Below, one piece after another: positions 53,400 to 61,302 of a stretch of 64,000 bases of DNA. A program made the position numbers and the translations under genes. Source of the stretch: Ruminococcus sp. (GTDB lineage: Bacteria > Bacillota > Clostridia > Oscillospirales > Ruminococcaceae). Within the stretch, counting starts at the first letter, position 1, and every line of letters begins with the position of its first letter. The notes below the pieces were generated by a model. The model had not been told where the DNA came from. It ran no database searches and saw only the letters and a program-made list of their open reading frames with translations. The DNA is taken from assembly GCA_017472145.1 (NCBI GenBank), contig JAFUQX010000014.1:1-64000 (forward strand). The letters run 5' to 3'.

Positions 53400-54233
53400 T
53401 CACTCCACATACAATTCCCGGAGCCGTGCAATTTCCGCAGCATAGCCCTCATCCTCATTGGGTGTTTCCAGAATGAAGGGCAAATGCCGCAGAGCCGGAT
53501 GGTTGATCACCCGGGCCAGCGCATCCAGGCCGATGTGCCCCTGACCGATCTTCTCGTGGCGATCCTTGTGGGCCCCCATGGGATTCTTGCTGTCGTTGAG
53601 GTGCATAGCCTTCAGGTGCGGAAGACCTACGATCCGATCAAATTCCTCCAGTACACCATCCAGGTCGTTTACAATATCAAATCCGGCCTCCCACAGGTGG
53701 CAGGTATCCAGACACACACCCATCTTCTCCCGAAGCGCCACACGATCCAGGATCGCACGCAGCTCCTCAAATTTCGAGCCGATCTCACTGCCCTTTCCGG
53801 CCATACCCTCCAGCAGAACCGTGGTGGTCTGCTCCGGCTTCAGAACCGCATTCAGCGCATCAGCGATCTGGCCGATGCCCGCTTCCACGCCCTGCTGTAC
53901 ATGGCTTCCCGGATGGAAGTTGTAATACTGCCCCGGTGTATACTCCATGCGGAGCATATCATCGGCCAGCATGTTTCTTGCAAATTCCCGGATGGACGGG
54001 TCAGCCGAGCAGAGATTCATGGTATAGGGCGCATGAGCCACCAGCGTACCGAAGCCGTTTTCCTCCGCCAGCGCCCGGAAGGCCGCCGCATCCGATTCTT
54101 TTATCGGCTTTGCGCTGCCGCCTCTGGGATTCCGTGTGAAAAAGGCAAAGGTATTCGCACCCAGTGCAAGGGCGTGCTTGCCCATGGCCAGATAGCCCTT
54201 CGATGAGGGCAGGTGACATCCGATATAAAGCAT
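53400..54233 (-). CDS. nfo: Deoxyribonuclease IV (AP endonuclease, Nfo type)
   Basis: A 277-residue zinc-dependent apurinic endonuclease of family 2 used in base excision repair. Recognisable parts are [11 protein letters not shown] at the start, [57 protein letters not shown] and the final [11 protein letters not shown], which together supply the metal-binding His, Glu and Asp residues. The length is normal. The ATG overlaps the stop of the upstream gene by one base (TAATG), so the two are co-translated. Confidence 0.94.
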   Translation of the reverse strand: MLYIGCHLPSSKGYLAMGKHALALGANTFAFFTRNPRGGSAKPIKESDAAAFRALAEENGFGTLVAHAPYTMNLCSADPSIREFARNMLADDMLRMEYTPGQYYNFHPGSHVQQGVEAGIGQIADALNAVLKPEQTTTVLLEGMAGKGSEIGSKFEELRAILDRVALREKMGVCLDTCHLWEAGFDIVNDLDGVLEEFDRIVGLPHLKAMHLNDSKNPMGAHKDRHEKIGQGHIGLDALARVINHPALRHLPFILETPNEDEGYAAEIARLRELYVE

Positions 54234-55240
54234 TACTGTAAACCTCCTTCTGTATCTTCAGCTGCTTCTGCGGCCGGTTCAAGGGTTCGCGTTTTGCGCT
54301 CGTAGGGAAGATCCTCCATCATCTTTTCCAGCACACCATAGGCAATATCATAGTTTTCCTGCATTTCCTCCTCGCTGTCGAAGGTTCTCACCACCTTGCG
54401 CAGGCTCACGCAGATATCCCGATCCAGCACCAGCTCCGGAGAGCCGATCTGCTCTGTAAAGTCCGTGTTGCGCAGATAGAAGCCTGTGCCGCGGACATTT
54501 TTATTCTCCGGGAACAGCTCCTCCAGATTCACCATGGTCTCATCGGCCAGAACCACCTCGTCGGCCACGGCATCGGTAATGACCATGATGGAGTCAGCCA
54601 GCTGGAACTGAGAGGAGAGCTTGGTCATATTTCCGGTGTAGTAATCAGAAACGCTGGTATCATCATTTACCGGAATGGGGTAAATATCCACCGTGACCTT
54701 GCCATCCTCATTATAGTCCTCAATATACTGCTCAAAATATTCCGACAGGGCTTTGCTGGACAGCTGAAGGTTTGCATCATCGGTCAGCACCATGACGATC
54801 ATATCCGGCCGCACCTGGAGGATATAGTCCACGATCATATATCCGAACACGCCCACCAGAAAGACCGTGATTCCCAGCCACCATTTGCTGTGATAGAGGA
54901 AATTGGTGATCTTCTTCCAGACGGAGAGCCTGGGCTTTTCCTCCTTCTCCTCGTGAATGATCTCACTTTCGGTGATCACGCCCTGCTTCAGGCGCATCAG
55001 CTCGATCCGCTCCTCACGGATCTTCTTTTCATAGGCTTCCTTTTCCTTCTTCCGGCGCTCCTCCAGGATCTGCTGGCGCTTCTCCTCCAGCTCCTCCTCC
55101 CGCTGACGTTCCTTCTCGTCAATCTCACGTACGGTCTCCAGAAAGCTTTTTCCCTTATTCTTCTTTTTCTTTGTTCCGGAAGACGGCTCCTGGGCGGACG
55201 GCTTTTCCGGCTGGACGAGATGCTTCTCTTCCTCTTGCAT
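54233..55240 (-). CDS. Membrane protein with highly charged N-terminal coiled coil
   Basis: A 335-residue protein of unknown family. Residues 20-90 are a Lys/Glu/Arg-rich coiled coil on the cytoplasmic side, residues 120-140 are one membrane helix ([20 protein letters not shown]), and about 195 outside residues follow, with an alternating beta-like pattern and an acidic tail. The position upstream of and overlapping nfo is probably incidental. I do not recognise a function. Confidence 0.65.
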   Translation of the reverse strand: MQEEEKHLVQPEKPSAQEPSSGTKKKKNKGKSFLETVREIDEKERQREEELEEKRQQILEERRKKEKEAYEKKIREERIELMRLKQGVITESEIIHEEKEEKPRLSVWKKITNFLYHSKWWLGITVFLVGVFGYMIVDYILQVRPDMIVMVLTDDANLQLSSKALSEYFEQYIEDYNEDGKVTVDIYPIPVNDDTSVSDYYTGNMTKLSSQFQLADSIMVITDAVADEVVLADETMVNLEELFPENKNVRGTGFYLRNTDFTEQIGSPELVLDRDICVSLRKVVRTFDSEEEMQENYDIAYGVLEKMMEDLPYERKTRTLEPAAEAAEDTEGGLQ

Positions 55241-55276
55241 TGGAATTCCTCTTTTCTGTCGTCATTTTTATAGAAG

Positions 55277-55315
55277 AAAAGGGTGCTCCGGACACAGAAT
55301 GCCCGGCTCACCCCT
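55277..55315 (-). terminator. Terminator of greA-lysS
   Basis: GGGTGCTCCGG and CCGGCTCACCC form a stem with one mismatch; on the minus strand it is followed by TTTTCTT, directly after lysS. Confidence 0.7.
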
Positions 55316-55330
55316 GTTTTATTTTACAGC

Positions 55331-56956
55331 TTATTCAGCAGCCTCAGCGGATTCTGTCTCCTCGCCGCTGTCAGTACCGCCCTGCTTCGGCAGCGGACGC
55401 ATAGTCGGGAAAAGCAGTACATCACGGATGGATGCGCTGTCGGTCAGCAGCATAACCAGTCTGTCCAGACCCAGACCCAGACCGCCTGTAGGCGGCAGGC
55501 CATATTCCAGAGCAGTAACGAAATCCTCGTCCACCTCACCAGTCGGGTCACCCAGCGCACGTCTTGCAGCAACCTGCTGTACAAAACGCTCCTTCTGGTC
55601 GATGGGGTCGTTCAGCTCGGAGAAGGCATTACCCATCTCACGGGCATAGATGAAATATTCAAAACGCTCGGTGAAGGCAGGATCCTCCGGCTTACGCTTG
55701 GCCAGCGGAGAATTCTCAACCGGATAATCATAGATGATGGTCGGCTGAATCAGCTTCTCCTCAACAAAGGCATCGAAGAAAGCGATCAGAACATGTCCCT
55801 TTGTGGCATGCTCACCCTCCTCAACCTCCACATTGTGTGCCTTTGCGCAGGCTCTTGCATCCTCGTCCGTAGCCCATTCGTTGTAGTCCACACCGGCATA
55901 CTTCTTTACAGACTCGGCCATGGTCAGACGCTCCCACGGCTCGCCCAGACGGATATCCACGCCCTGATAGGAAATAATATCCTTTCCGCAGATCTTCTTG
56001 GCCAGTGTTCTGTACATATCCTCGATCAGATCCATCATACCCTTGTAGTCGGTATAGGCCTGATACATTTCAATGGAAGTAAATTCCGGATTGTGAGACG
56101 GGTCCATACCCTCGTTGCGGAAGATGCGTCCAACCTCATATACACGGTCAAAGCCGCCCACGATGAGCTTCTTCAGATTCAGCTCGGTCTCAATACGCAG
56201 GAACATGTCCATATCCAGTGTATTGTGATGCGTCTTGAAGGGTCTGGCCGCAGCTGCGATCTGGAGCGGCAGCAGAACCGGAGTTTCAACCTCTACATAG
56301 CCGATATTATCGAGATAATTACGGATCTCCTTGAGAATACGGCTTCTGGTCACAAAGGTCTGCTTTACGTCCGGATTGACGATCAGGTCAAGATAACGCT
56401 GACGATAGCGTGTATCCTGATTCTTTAGTCCGTGCCACTTTTCCGGCAGGGGCAGAAGAGACTTGGAAAGCAGGGTGATCTCCAGCGTATGCACAGAGAT
56501 CTCGCCGGTTCTTGTGCGGAAGGGATAGCCCTTTACACCCACAATATCGCCGATATCCCACTTCTTGAATTCCTTGAAGGCCGGCTTGCCGATATCATTT
56601 ACACGGACATAAACCTGAATGCGGTCTGTACTGTCCTGGATGTGGATGAAGATCGCATTGCCCATTACACGCTTGCTCATGATACGTCCGGCCACAGAAA
56701 GCGTGTGCTCCTTGAGGGAATCCAGACCGGCCTGGAGTGCTTCCTCGTCATCGCCGGCCTTCGCCTTGATTTCGGCTTCAGCCGCCTCATATTCAGCCTT
56801 TACCTCAGCCGCCTTCTTTGTTACATCAAACTTGGTAATGGTAAACGGATCCATGCCGTTTTCCTTTCGTTCAGCGAGCTTTTCGAGACGGATTCTCTTC
56901 TGCTCGTGAATATCCTGTTCCATCTCCTGAACAGGCGGTGTCATATTTTCAGCCAT
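55331..56956 (-). CDS. lysS: Lysyl-tRNA synthetase, class II
   Basis: A 541-residue class II aminoacyl-tRNA synthetase. An N-terminal OB-fold anticodon-binding domain (about 75-185) is followed by the catalytic domain with motif 2 FRNEGMDPSHNPEFT and the motif 3 region GGLGLGLDRLVML near residue 500. A glutamate- and alanine-rich tail of about 30 residues follows motif 3. It is 24 bp after greA, the common greA-lysS pairing in Firmicutes. Confidence 0.96.
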   Translation of the reverse strand: MAENMTPPVQEMEQDIHEQKRIRLEKLAERKENGMDPFTITKFDVTKKAAEVKAEYEAAEAEIKAKAGDDEEALQAGLDSLKEHTLSVAGRIMSKRVMGNAIFIHIQDSTDRIQVYVRVNDIGKPAFKEFKKWDIGDIVGVKGYPFRTRTGEISVHTLEITLLSKSLLPLPEKWHGLKNQDTRYRQRYLDLIVNPDVKQTFVTRSRILKEIRNYLDNIGYVEVETPVLLPLQIAAAARPFKTHHNTLDMDMFLRIETELNLKKLIVGGFDRVYEVGRIFRNEGMDPSHNPEFTSIEMYQAYTDYKGMMDLIEDMYRTLAKKICGKDIISYQGVDIRLGEPWERLTMAESVKKYAGVDYNEWATDEDARACAKAHNVEVEEGEHATKGHVLIAFFDAFVEEKLIQPTIIYDYPVENSPLAKRKPEDPAFTERFEYFIYAREMGNAFSELNDPIDQKERFVQQVAARRALGDPTGEVDEDFVTALEYGLPPTGGLGLGLDRLVMLLTDSASIRDVLLFPTMRPLPKQGGTDSGEETESAEAAE

Positions 56957-56980
56957 ATTTTACAGCCCCTTTATATAATT

Positions 56981-57451
56981 TTACTTGCTGATTTCCAGAA
57001 CCTCAAACTTCAGCTCACCAACGGGAGCGTCAACCAGGAAGGTATCGCCCACCTTTTTCTTGAGAGCGCTTTTACCGATGGGAGATTCGTCCGAAATTTT
57101 TCCCTCTGCAAAGTTTGCTTCGTTGCTGCTGACGATCTGGAAGGTCTCGGTCTTTCCGGTGCGGAAGTTGTGCAGGCGGATGGTAGAGCCAAGGCCTACC
57201 TCATCAATGGAGATGTCATCATCGTCAACGATCTCGGAATTGTCCAGTGTATATTGAATTTCATTGATTCTGGCTTCCAGAATGGCCTGTTCGTTTTTCG
57301 CCTCGTCGTACTCAGCGTTCTCGGACAAGTCGCCCTGCGCACGGGCTTCTTTCAGCTTCTGTGCCATTTCCGCACGCTTGACTGTTACCAGGAACTCAAG
57401 CTCCTCATTCAGCTTATTGTAGCCGCTCTGTGAAATCTGCTTCTTAGCCAT
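56981..57451 (-). CDS. greA: Transcription elongation factor GreA
   Basis: A 156-residue factor that rescues backtracked RNA polymerase by stimulating transcript cleavage. The N-terminal coiled coil ends in the acidic tip region (ENAEYDEAKNEQA), and the C-terminal FKBP-like domain includes SPIGKSALKKKVGD. AAAGGAG precedes the ATG and a consensus promoter lies upstream. It is the first gene of greA-lysS. Confidence 0.96.
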   Translation of the reverse strand: MAKKQISQSGYNKLNEELEFLVTVKRAEMAQKLKEARAQGDLSENAEYDEAKNEQAILEARINEIQYTLDNSEIVDDDDISIDEVGLGSTIRLHNFRTGKTETFQIVSSNEANFAEGKISDESPIGKSALKKKVGDTFLVDAPVGELKFEVLEISK

Positions 57452-57489
57452 AATACAAGTGCTCCTTTTAAAGATAGTATAACATTCTT

Positions 57490-57518
57490 ATTATAGTATA
57501 TTTTCCCTGGATTGTCAA
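57490..57518 (-). promoter_or_regulatory. Promoter of greA-lysS
   Basis: Minus strand TTGACA (57513-57518), 17-bp spacer, TATAAT (57490-57495). Confidence 0.85.
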
Positions 57519-57554
57519 CCGCTTTTTCTGTGAACAATGCGCCTTCAGAGGCCG

Positions 57555-57588
57555 CAAAAAGACCGGATACAGGGCCTGTATCCGGTCT
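57555..57588 (-). terminator. Terminator of the spoIIA operon
   Basis: GACCGGATACAGG and CCTGTATCCGGTC form a 13-bp perfect stem with a tiny loop; the minus-strand tail is TTTTTGC, 8 bp after the sigF stop. Confidence 0.85.
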
Positions 57589-57595
57589 GAAATAT

Positions 57596-58264
57596 TTATT
57601 GCAGCAGCGAATCCTTCATCTGTCTGAGGAGCTTTTTTTCTCTCCGGGAGACCTGCACCTGGGTCATGCCCAGAAGCTGAGCCGTCCGGGTCTGGGTGCA
57701 TTCCTTGAAATACCGAAGCTCCAGAAGCTGCCGATCCTGCCTGGGAAGCTGCGCCATGGTCTGTCTCAGGGCAATCAGGTCGCCGATCGCCTTGTCCGGA
57801 GCCTCAACGGGAATATCGATCTGGGCAGCCTCCTCGTCATCGGCGCAGGTCAGGGAAAGCGGTGCTTGTGTCACACATAGCGCCTGTGCGGCATCGGCTT
57901 CACTGATCCCGGCCAGCTGACTGAGCTCCGACAGAGTCGGCTCCTGCCCGTGTGCTTTGAGGTAGGCCTCCTGAAGCCTTCGCAGGCGCATGGCACTTTC
58001 CCGCAGGCGGCGGCTGACCTTGATCGCTCCGCCGTCCCGGAACATTCGCTTCAGCTCCCCCAGAATGACGGGAACTGCATAGGTAGAAAACTGTACCCCT
58101 CTCTCCGGATCAAAGCCCTGCACGGCCTTGAGCAGGCCGATACAGCCGGTGGAGTACAGCTCCTCATATTCAATGCCCCGTCCGCGGAAGCGGTTGGCAC
58201 AGTGGTGCACCAATCCCAGATGATCCTCTGCACGGGGCTTGTTCTCCTTTAACTGATCCTGCAT
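57596..58264 (-). CDS. sigF: RNA polymerase sporulation sigma factor, sigma-F type
   Basis: A 222-residue sigma-70 family factor. Region 2 (LVHHCANRF...EELYSTGCIGLLKAV...FSTYAVPVILGELKR) is followed by region 3 and a region 4 helix-turn-helix (TRTAQLLGMTQVQVSRREKK). Sigma-F and sigma-G are alike, but the position after spoIIAA and spoIIAB identifies sigma-F, the first forespore factor. The start overlaps spoIIAB by 16 bp and AGGAG lies in its coding sequence. Confidence 0.93.
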   Translation of the reverse strand: MQDQLKENKPRAEDHLGLVHHCANRFRGRGIEYEELYSTGCIGLLKAVQGFDPERGVQFSTYAVPVILGELKRMFRDGGAIKVSRRLRESAMRLRRLQEAYLKAHGQEPTLSELSQLAGISEADAAQALCVTQAPLSLTCADDEEAAQIDIPVEAPDKAIGDLIALRQTMAQLPRQDRQLLELRYFKECTQTRTAQLLGMTQVQVSRREKKLLRQMKDSLLQ

Positions 58265-58695
58265 GAGCTGCTCCTGAGCTTTTTGCGCATAGTAACGGTC
58301 GTCCCTTCTCCGGGCTTGCTGCGCACACGGATGGAGTCCATAAAGCTCTGCATCACAGCAAAGCCCAGGCCGGCCCGTTCCTCATTGGGTGCGGTGGTAA
58401 AGAGCGGCTCCATTGCCTTCTGGACATCGGGAATGCCGCAGCCCTTATCCTTGATACGTATGTAGATCTCACGCTGCGGAAGGATCTTGATGATCAGCTC
58501 CACATCGCCGGAGGTATTCCGGTAGCCGTGGACGATACAGTTGGTGACGGCTTCGGATACAGCGGTGCGAATATCGGCCAGCTCCTCCACGGTAGGGTCG
58601 GTCTGAATGAGAAAGGCGCTCACCACGGCCCGGGCGGTGTGCTCATTGACAGAAAGCCCGGGGAATACAAATTTGATGGAGTTTTCGATTTTCAC
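58249..58695 (-). CDS. spoIIAB: Anti-sigma-F factor and protein kinase SpoIIAB
   Basis: A 148-residue GHKL-fold serine kinase that holds sigma-F inactive and phosphorylates SpoIIAA. The N-box EAVTNCIVHGY, the G1 motif DKGCGIPD and the ERAGLGFAVM region bind ATP. It starts at GTG (58695) behind AAAGGAG and overlaps spoIIAA by 4 bp, so the products are made in step. Confidence 0.94.
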   Translation of the reverse strand: MKIENSIKFVFPGLSVNEHTARAVVSAFLIQTDPTVEELADIRTAVSEAVTNCIVHGYRNTSGDVELIIKILPQREIYIRIKDKGCGIPDVQKAMEPLFTTAPNEERAGLGFAVMQSFMDSIRVRSKPGEGTTVTMRKKLRSSSCRIS

Positions 58696-59027
58696 TGTAT
58701 AGTCTCCTTTCCGGCGGGTGTGGTTTCGATTCTGGCGATGCGCTCGATACCGGACAGGCGCATGATTCGTTTGATATGGGGTGGAGGATTCCGGACGATG
58801 GTGCTTCCGCCGAGACCGCCCATGATTTTACAGCGGCCGAGGATCAGCCCGATGCCGGAGCTGTCCATAAAGGTGACCTGGCGGAAGTCGAGGATGAGCG
58901 TATGGGGCTGCTGTTCTATAACGGCGGTATCGATCTCCTCCCGGATGGAGCGGATATTATGATGATCCAGTTCGCCGCTGAGCACGGCGGTAAGGCAGGA
59001 ATTTTCCTGATGCAGAGCTGCTGCCAT
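58692..59027 (-). CDS. spoIIAA: Anti-sigma-F factor antagonist SpoIIAA
   Basis: A 111-residue STAS-domain protein that releases sigma-F by binding SpoIIAB. The regulatory serine lies in the FMDSSGIGLILGR motif. The start at 59027 is preferred to a frame reaching 59210 because the family begins here and AAGGAGG lies about 11 bp upstream. First gene of the spoIIA operon; the upstream sequence has no clear sigma-A promoter, and a sigma-H promoter would be expected, though I could not pick one out with confidence. Confidence 0.92.
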   Translation of the reverse strand: MAAALHQENSCLTAVLSGELDHHNIRSIREEIDTAVIEQQPHTLILDFRQVTFMDSSGIGLILGRCKIMGGLGGSTIVRNPPPHIKRIMRLSGIERIARIETTPAGKETIQ

Positions 59028-59234
59028 AGAGTGGGTCGCCTCCTTCAAGCGTTGGAATGGTATATTGATATTGTACGGCAGCAGAAGCGAGAATGTTGTC
59101 AAAACAAGAGAGGGACGCCATAAAGTTATCGCAGAGTTCGACGGCATGAACGTTTTTTTGCATTTATAGGGCGGCGGACAAAAAAACATCGCCTGAGCGG
59201 AAGAACACACACTCAGGCGATGGGCTTATATTTT

Positions 59235-59891
59235 TTATAACAAAAGTGCTTTCAGCCCGGCTACATCGGCGGCAATATACCTTGCGCCGAAGTGCTCCAG
59301 CTCTCCCTCCGGTGCATATCCGTAATACACACCTGCGCAGTCCAGGCCGCATTCCTTCGCCCCCAGCACATCATGCTTACGGTCACCGATCATCAGCACA
59401 AAGGGCTTTTCCTCCTCGGTCAGCCCCATCCGATGCATCGCCAGACGGATCATATCGGCCTTGGTTTCACCCTCCTTTTCAAGAGAGCATCCGGCCACGG
59501 TCTCAAAATATTCCAGAAGCCCGAAATGCTCCAGGATCCGCAGGGTGTACGTCTCCGGCTTGGAGGTGGCCACAGCCAGGCGATATCCGGCCGACCGGAG
59601 ACACTCCAGCAGCTCCGGAATGCCCTCATATACCCGGTTTTCAAACAGCCCCACCGTGGAAAAACGCTCCCTGTACCGTACTACAGCGGCTGCGGCCTCC
59701 TCATAGGGCATGCCGCAAAGCCCCTGGAAGGAATCCAGCAGCGGCGGCCCGATAAAGGACTTCAGCACATCCTCCTCCGGCACAGGATAGCCGCCTGTGA
59801 CCAGGGCGTGCCGGGCACAATTCAGAATGCCCTCCTGGGAATCCGTCAGCGTTCCGTCCAGATCAAATAAAAGCACCTTATATTCTGTCAT
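59235..59891 (-). CDS. HAD-family hydrolase, phosphoglycolate phosphatase-like
   Basis: A 218-residue phosphatase of the Gph/PgmB type. Motif I LFDLDGTLTDS holds the nucleophile and acid Asp residues; a helical cap follows (about 15-80), with the motif II Thr in AVATSKPE, the Lys in EGETKADMI and the acidic motif LMIGDRKHDVLGA. The substrate is not fixed by sequence; phosphoglycolate, pyrophosphate or sugar phosphates are typical. It stands alone between the spoIIA operon and a repeat element. Confidence 0.9.
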   Translation of the reverse strand: MTEYKVLLFDLDGTLTDSQEGILNCARHALVTGGYPVPEEDVLKSFIGPPLLDSFQGLCGMPYEEAAAAVVRYRERFSTVGLFENRVYEGIPELLECLRSAGYRLAVATSKPETYTLRILEHFGLLEYFETVAGCSLEKEGETKADMIRLAMHRMGLTEEEKPFVLMIGDRKHDVLGAKECGLDCAGVYYGYAPEGELEHFGARYIAADVAGLKALLL

Positions 59892-59918
59892 CTCAGCTTC
59901 TCCTCCATATACAGAATC

Positions 59919-60157
59919 GGGCAGCCGAAGCTGCCCTCAGTTTGTCGAAAAACCTCTGAAAGCCTCCCCTTACTAAGGGGAGGGGGACCGCAGCTTGCTG
60001 CGGTGGAAGGGATTGTAAGCAGTGAGTAAATTTGCAGCTTGCTGTTCTGCTTGCAATCCCCTCAGTCAGCTGCCGCTGACAGCTCCCCTTACTAAGGGGA
60101 GCCTTGTGCGGAAAATCTGGCTTTTTTTACAAACTGCGGGCAGCCGAAGCTGCCCTT
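59919..60157. mobile_element. Second MITE-like element, opposite orientation
   Basis: A non-coding element of about 239 bp filling the 59892-60163 gap. Its core matches the element at 49175 in reverse orientation (CTTACTAAGGGGAGCCTTGT and GCGGAAAATCTGGC against CCGCACAAGGCTCCCCTTA). The ends carry GGGCAGC-4-GCTGCCC followed by CAGTTTGT, inverted at the two sides, so the outer ends differ from the other copy. The hairpin CTCCCCTTACTAAGGGGAG occurs twice inside. No target duplication can be separated from the palindromic ends. Confidence 0.65.
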
Positions 60158-60163
60158 CTTATT

Positions 60164-61279
60164 TTAAAAATACATGTAAAGCTGGCACTGAAGCATGCCG
60201 TTGTAAAGCTTTCTCCGCTTGGAGGCCTTCTTGCCGAAGAAGGTCTCAAACTCGCTGTCCGGCGAAATCACATAGCAGGGGTGTGCCTTGTCCGCAGGAA
60301 ATACACAGCCCATGATCCGGTACAGAGACTCAGCCGCCTGAATGTCCAGCATCCGCTCGCCATAGGGCGGATTGCACACGGTAATGCTGTTTTCAATCGG
60401 CTCAAAGTCTGCGATATCCCTCTGCTGGAGATGAATGCGCTTCTTTATGCCGGCCTTCCGTGCGTTTTCCTCAGTCAGGGCAATGGCCTCCGGATCTTTG
60501 TCGAAGCCATAGGCCTCGAAGGCAGAATCTCTCCGGATGGCAGCAATCGCCTCAGCCCGGGCCTCCCGCCAGATCTGCTCCGGAATACAGCCCCATTTTT
60601 CTGCTGCAAAGTGACGGTTCAGACCCGGTGCAATATGCATAGCCTTGAAGGCCGCCTCGATGAGGAAGGTACCGCTTCCGCAGAAGGGATCTGCCAGAAT
60701 GCTGTCCGAGCGTACACGGGCAAGATCAATGATACCCGCCGCCAGTGTCTCCTTGATGGGAGCGGCATTGGAATTTCTCCGGTATCCCCTCTTGTGCAGG
60801 CCGATCCCGGAGGTATCCAGATAAACTGCGCAGATGTTCTTTCGCAGAGAAAACTGGATCTGATGCACGCTGCCGGTTTCTGCAAACCAGCTGGTGCGGT
60901 AGTGAAGCTTCAGGCGTTCTACGGCCGCCTTCTTGATGATGGACTGGCAGTCCGGCACGCTGTGGAGCTTGGAGTCCAGGGCATGTCCCTTTACCGGAAA
61001 TGCGTCATCCTTGCCGATCCAGTTTTCCAAAGGAAGCTTCTTCACGCCCTGAAACAGCTCCTCAAAGGTATAGGCCGGGAATTCGCCCAGCTGAACCAGC
61101 ACACGCTCTGCTGTAGAAAGGCAGAGGTTGGCCTTGGCCAGGACGGAATAATCCCCGCGAAAAAGAATTCGTCCGTCCTGCACGGAGATGTCCGATGCGC
61201 CGATTTTTGTAAGCTCAAAGTGGAGGGTGCGTTCCAGTCCGAAATGACAGGGACAGCACATGAGAAAGGTCTGTGTCAA
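60164..61279 (-). CDS. THUMP-domain class I RNA methyltransferase (RlmL/YpsC type)
   Basis: A 371-residue SAM-dependent methyltransferase that modifies rRNA guanine N2, judging by its family. The N-terminal THUMP-like RNA-binding region (about 40-160) precedes the methyltransferase domain with ADPFCGSGTFLIEAA and the catalytic NPPYGERM motif. Two start options exist: TTG at 61279 with GAGGTG 7 bp upstream, used here, and GTG at 61288 overlapping that site. It lies 23 bp after the penicillin-binding protein gene and is probably co-transcribed with it. Confidence 0.9.
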   Translation of the reverse strand: MTQTFLMCCPCHFGLERTLHFELTKIGASDISVQDGRILFRGDYSVLAKANLCLSTAERVLVQLGEFPAYTFEELFQGVKKLPLENWIGKDDAFPVKGHALDSKLHSVPDCQSIIKKAAVERLKLHYRTSWFAETGSVHQIQFSLRKNICAVYLDTSGIGLHKRGYRRNSNAAPIKETLAAGIIDLARVRSDSILADPFCGSGTFLIEAAFKAMHIAPGLNRHFAAEKWGCIPEQIWREARAEAIAAIRRDSAFEAYGFDKDPEAIALTEENARKAGIKKRIHLQQRDIADFEPIENSITVCNPPYGERMLDIQAAESLYRIMGCVFPADKAHPCYVISPDSEFETFFGKKASKRRKLYNGMLQCQLYMYF

Positions 61280-61302
61280 ATGAAACACCTCATTTATTTG
61301 TA

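Noticed and set aside
59070-59102. Promoter TTGACA/TACAAT for spoIIAA
   Set aside because: The spacer is 21 bp, too long for sigma-A, and spoIIA is expected to use sigma-H.
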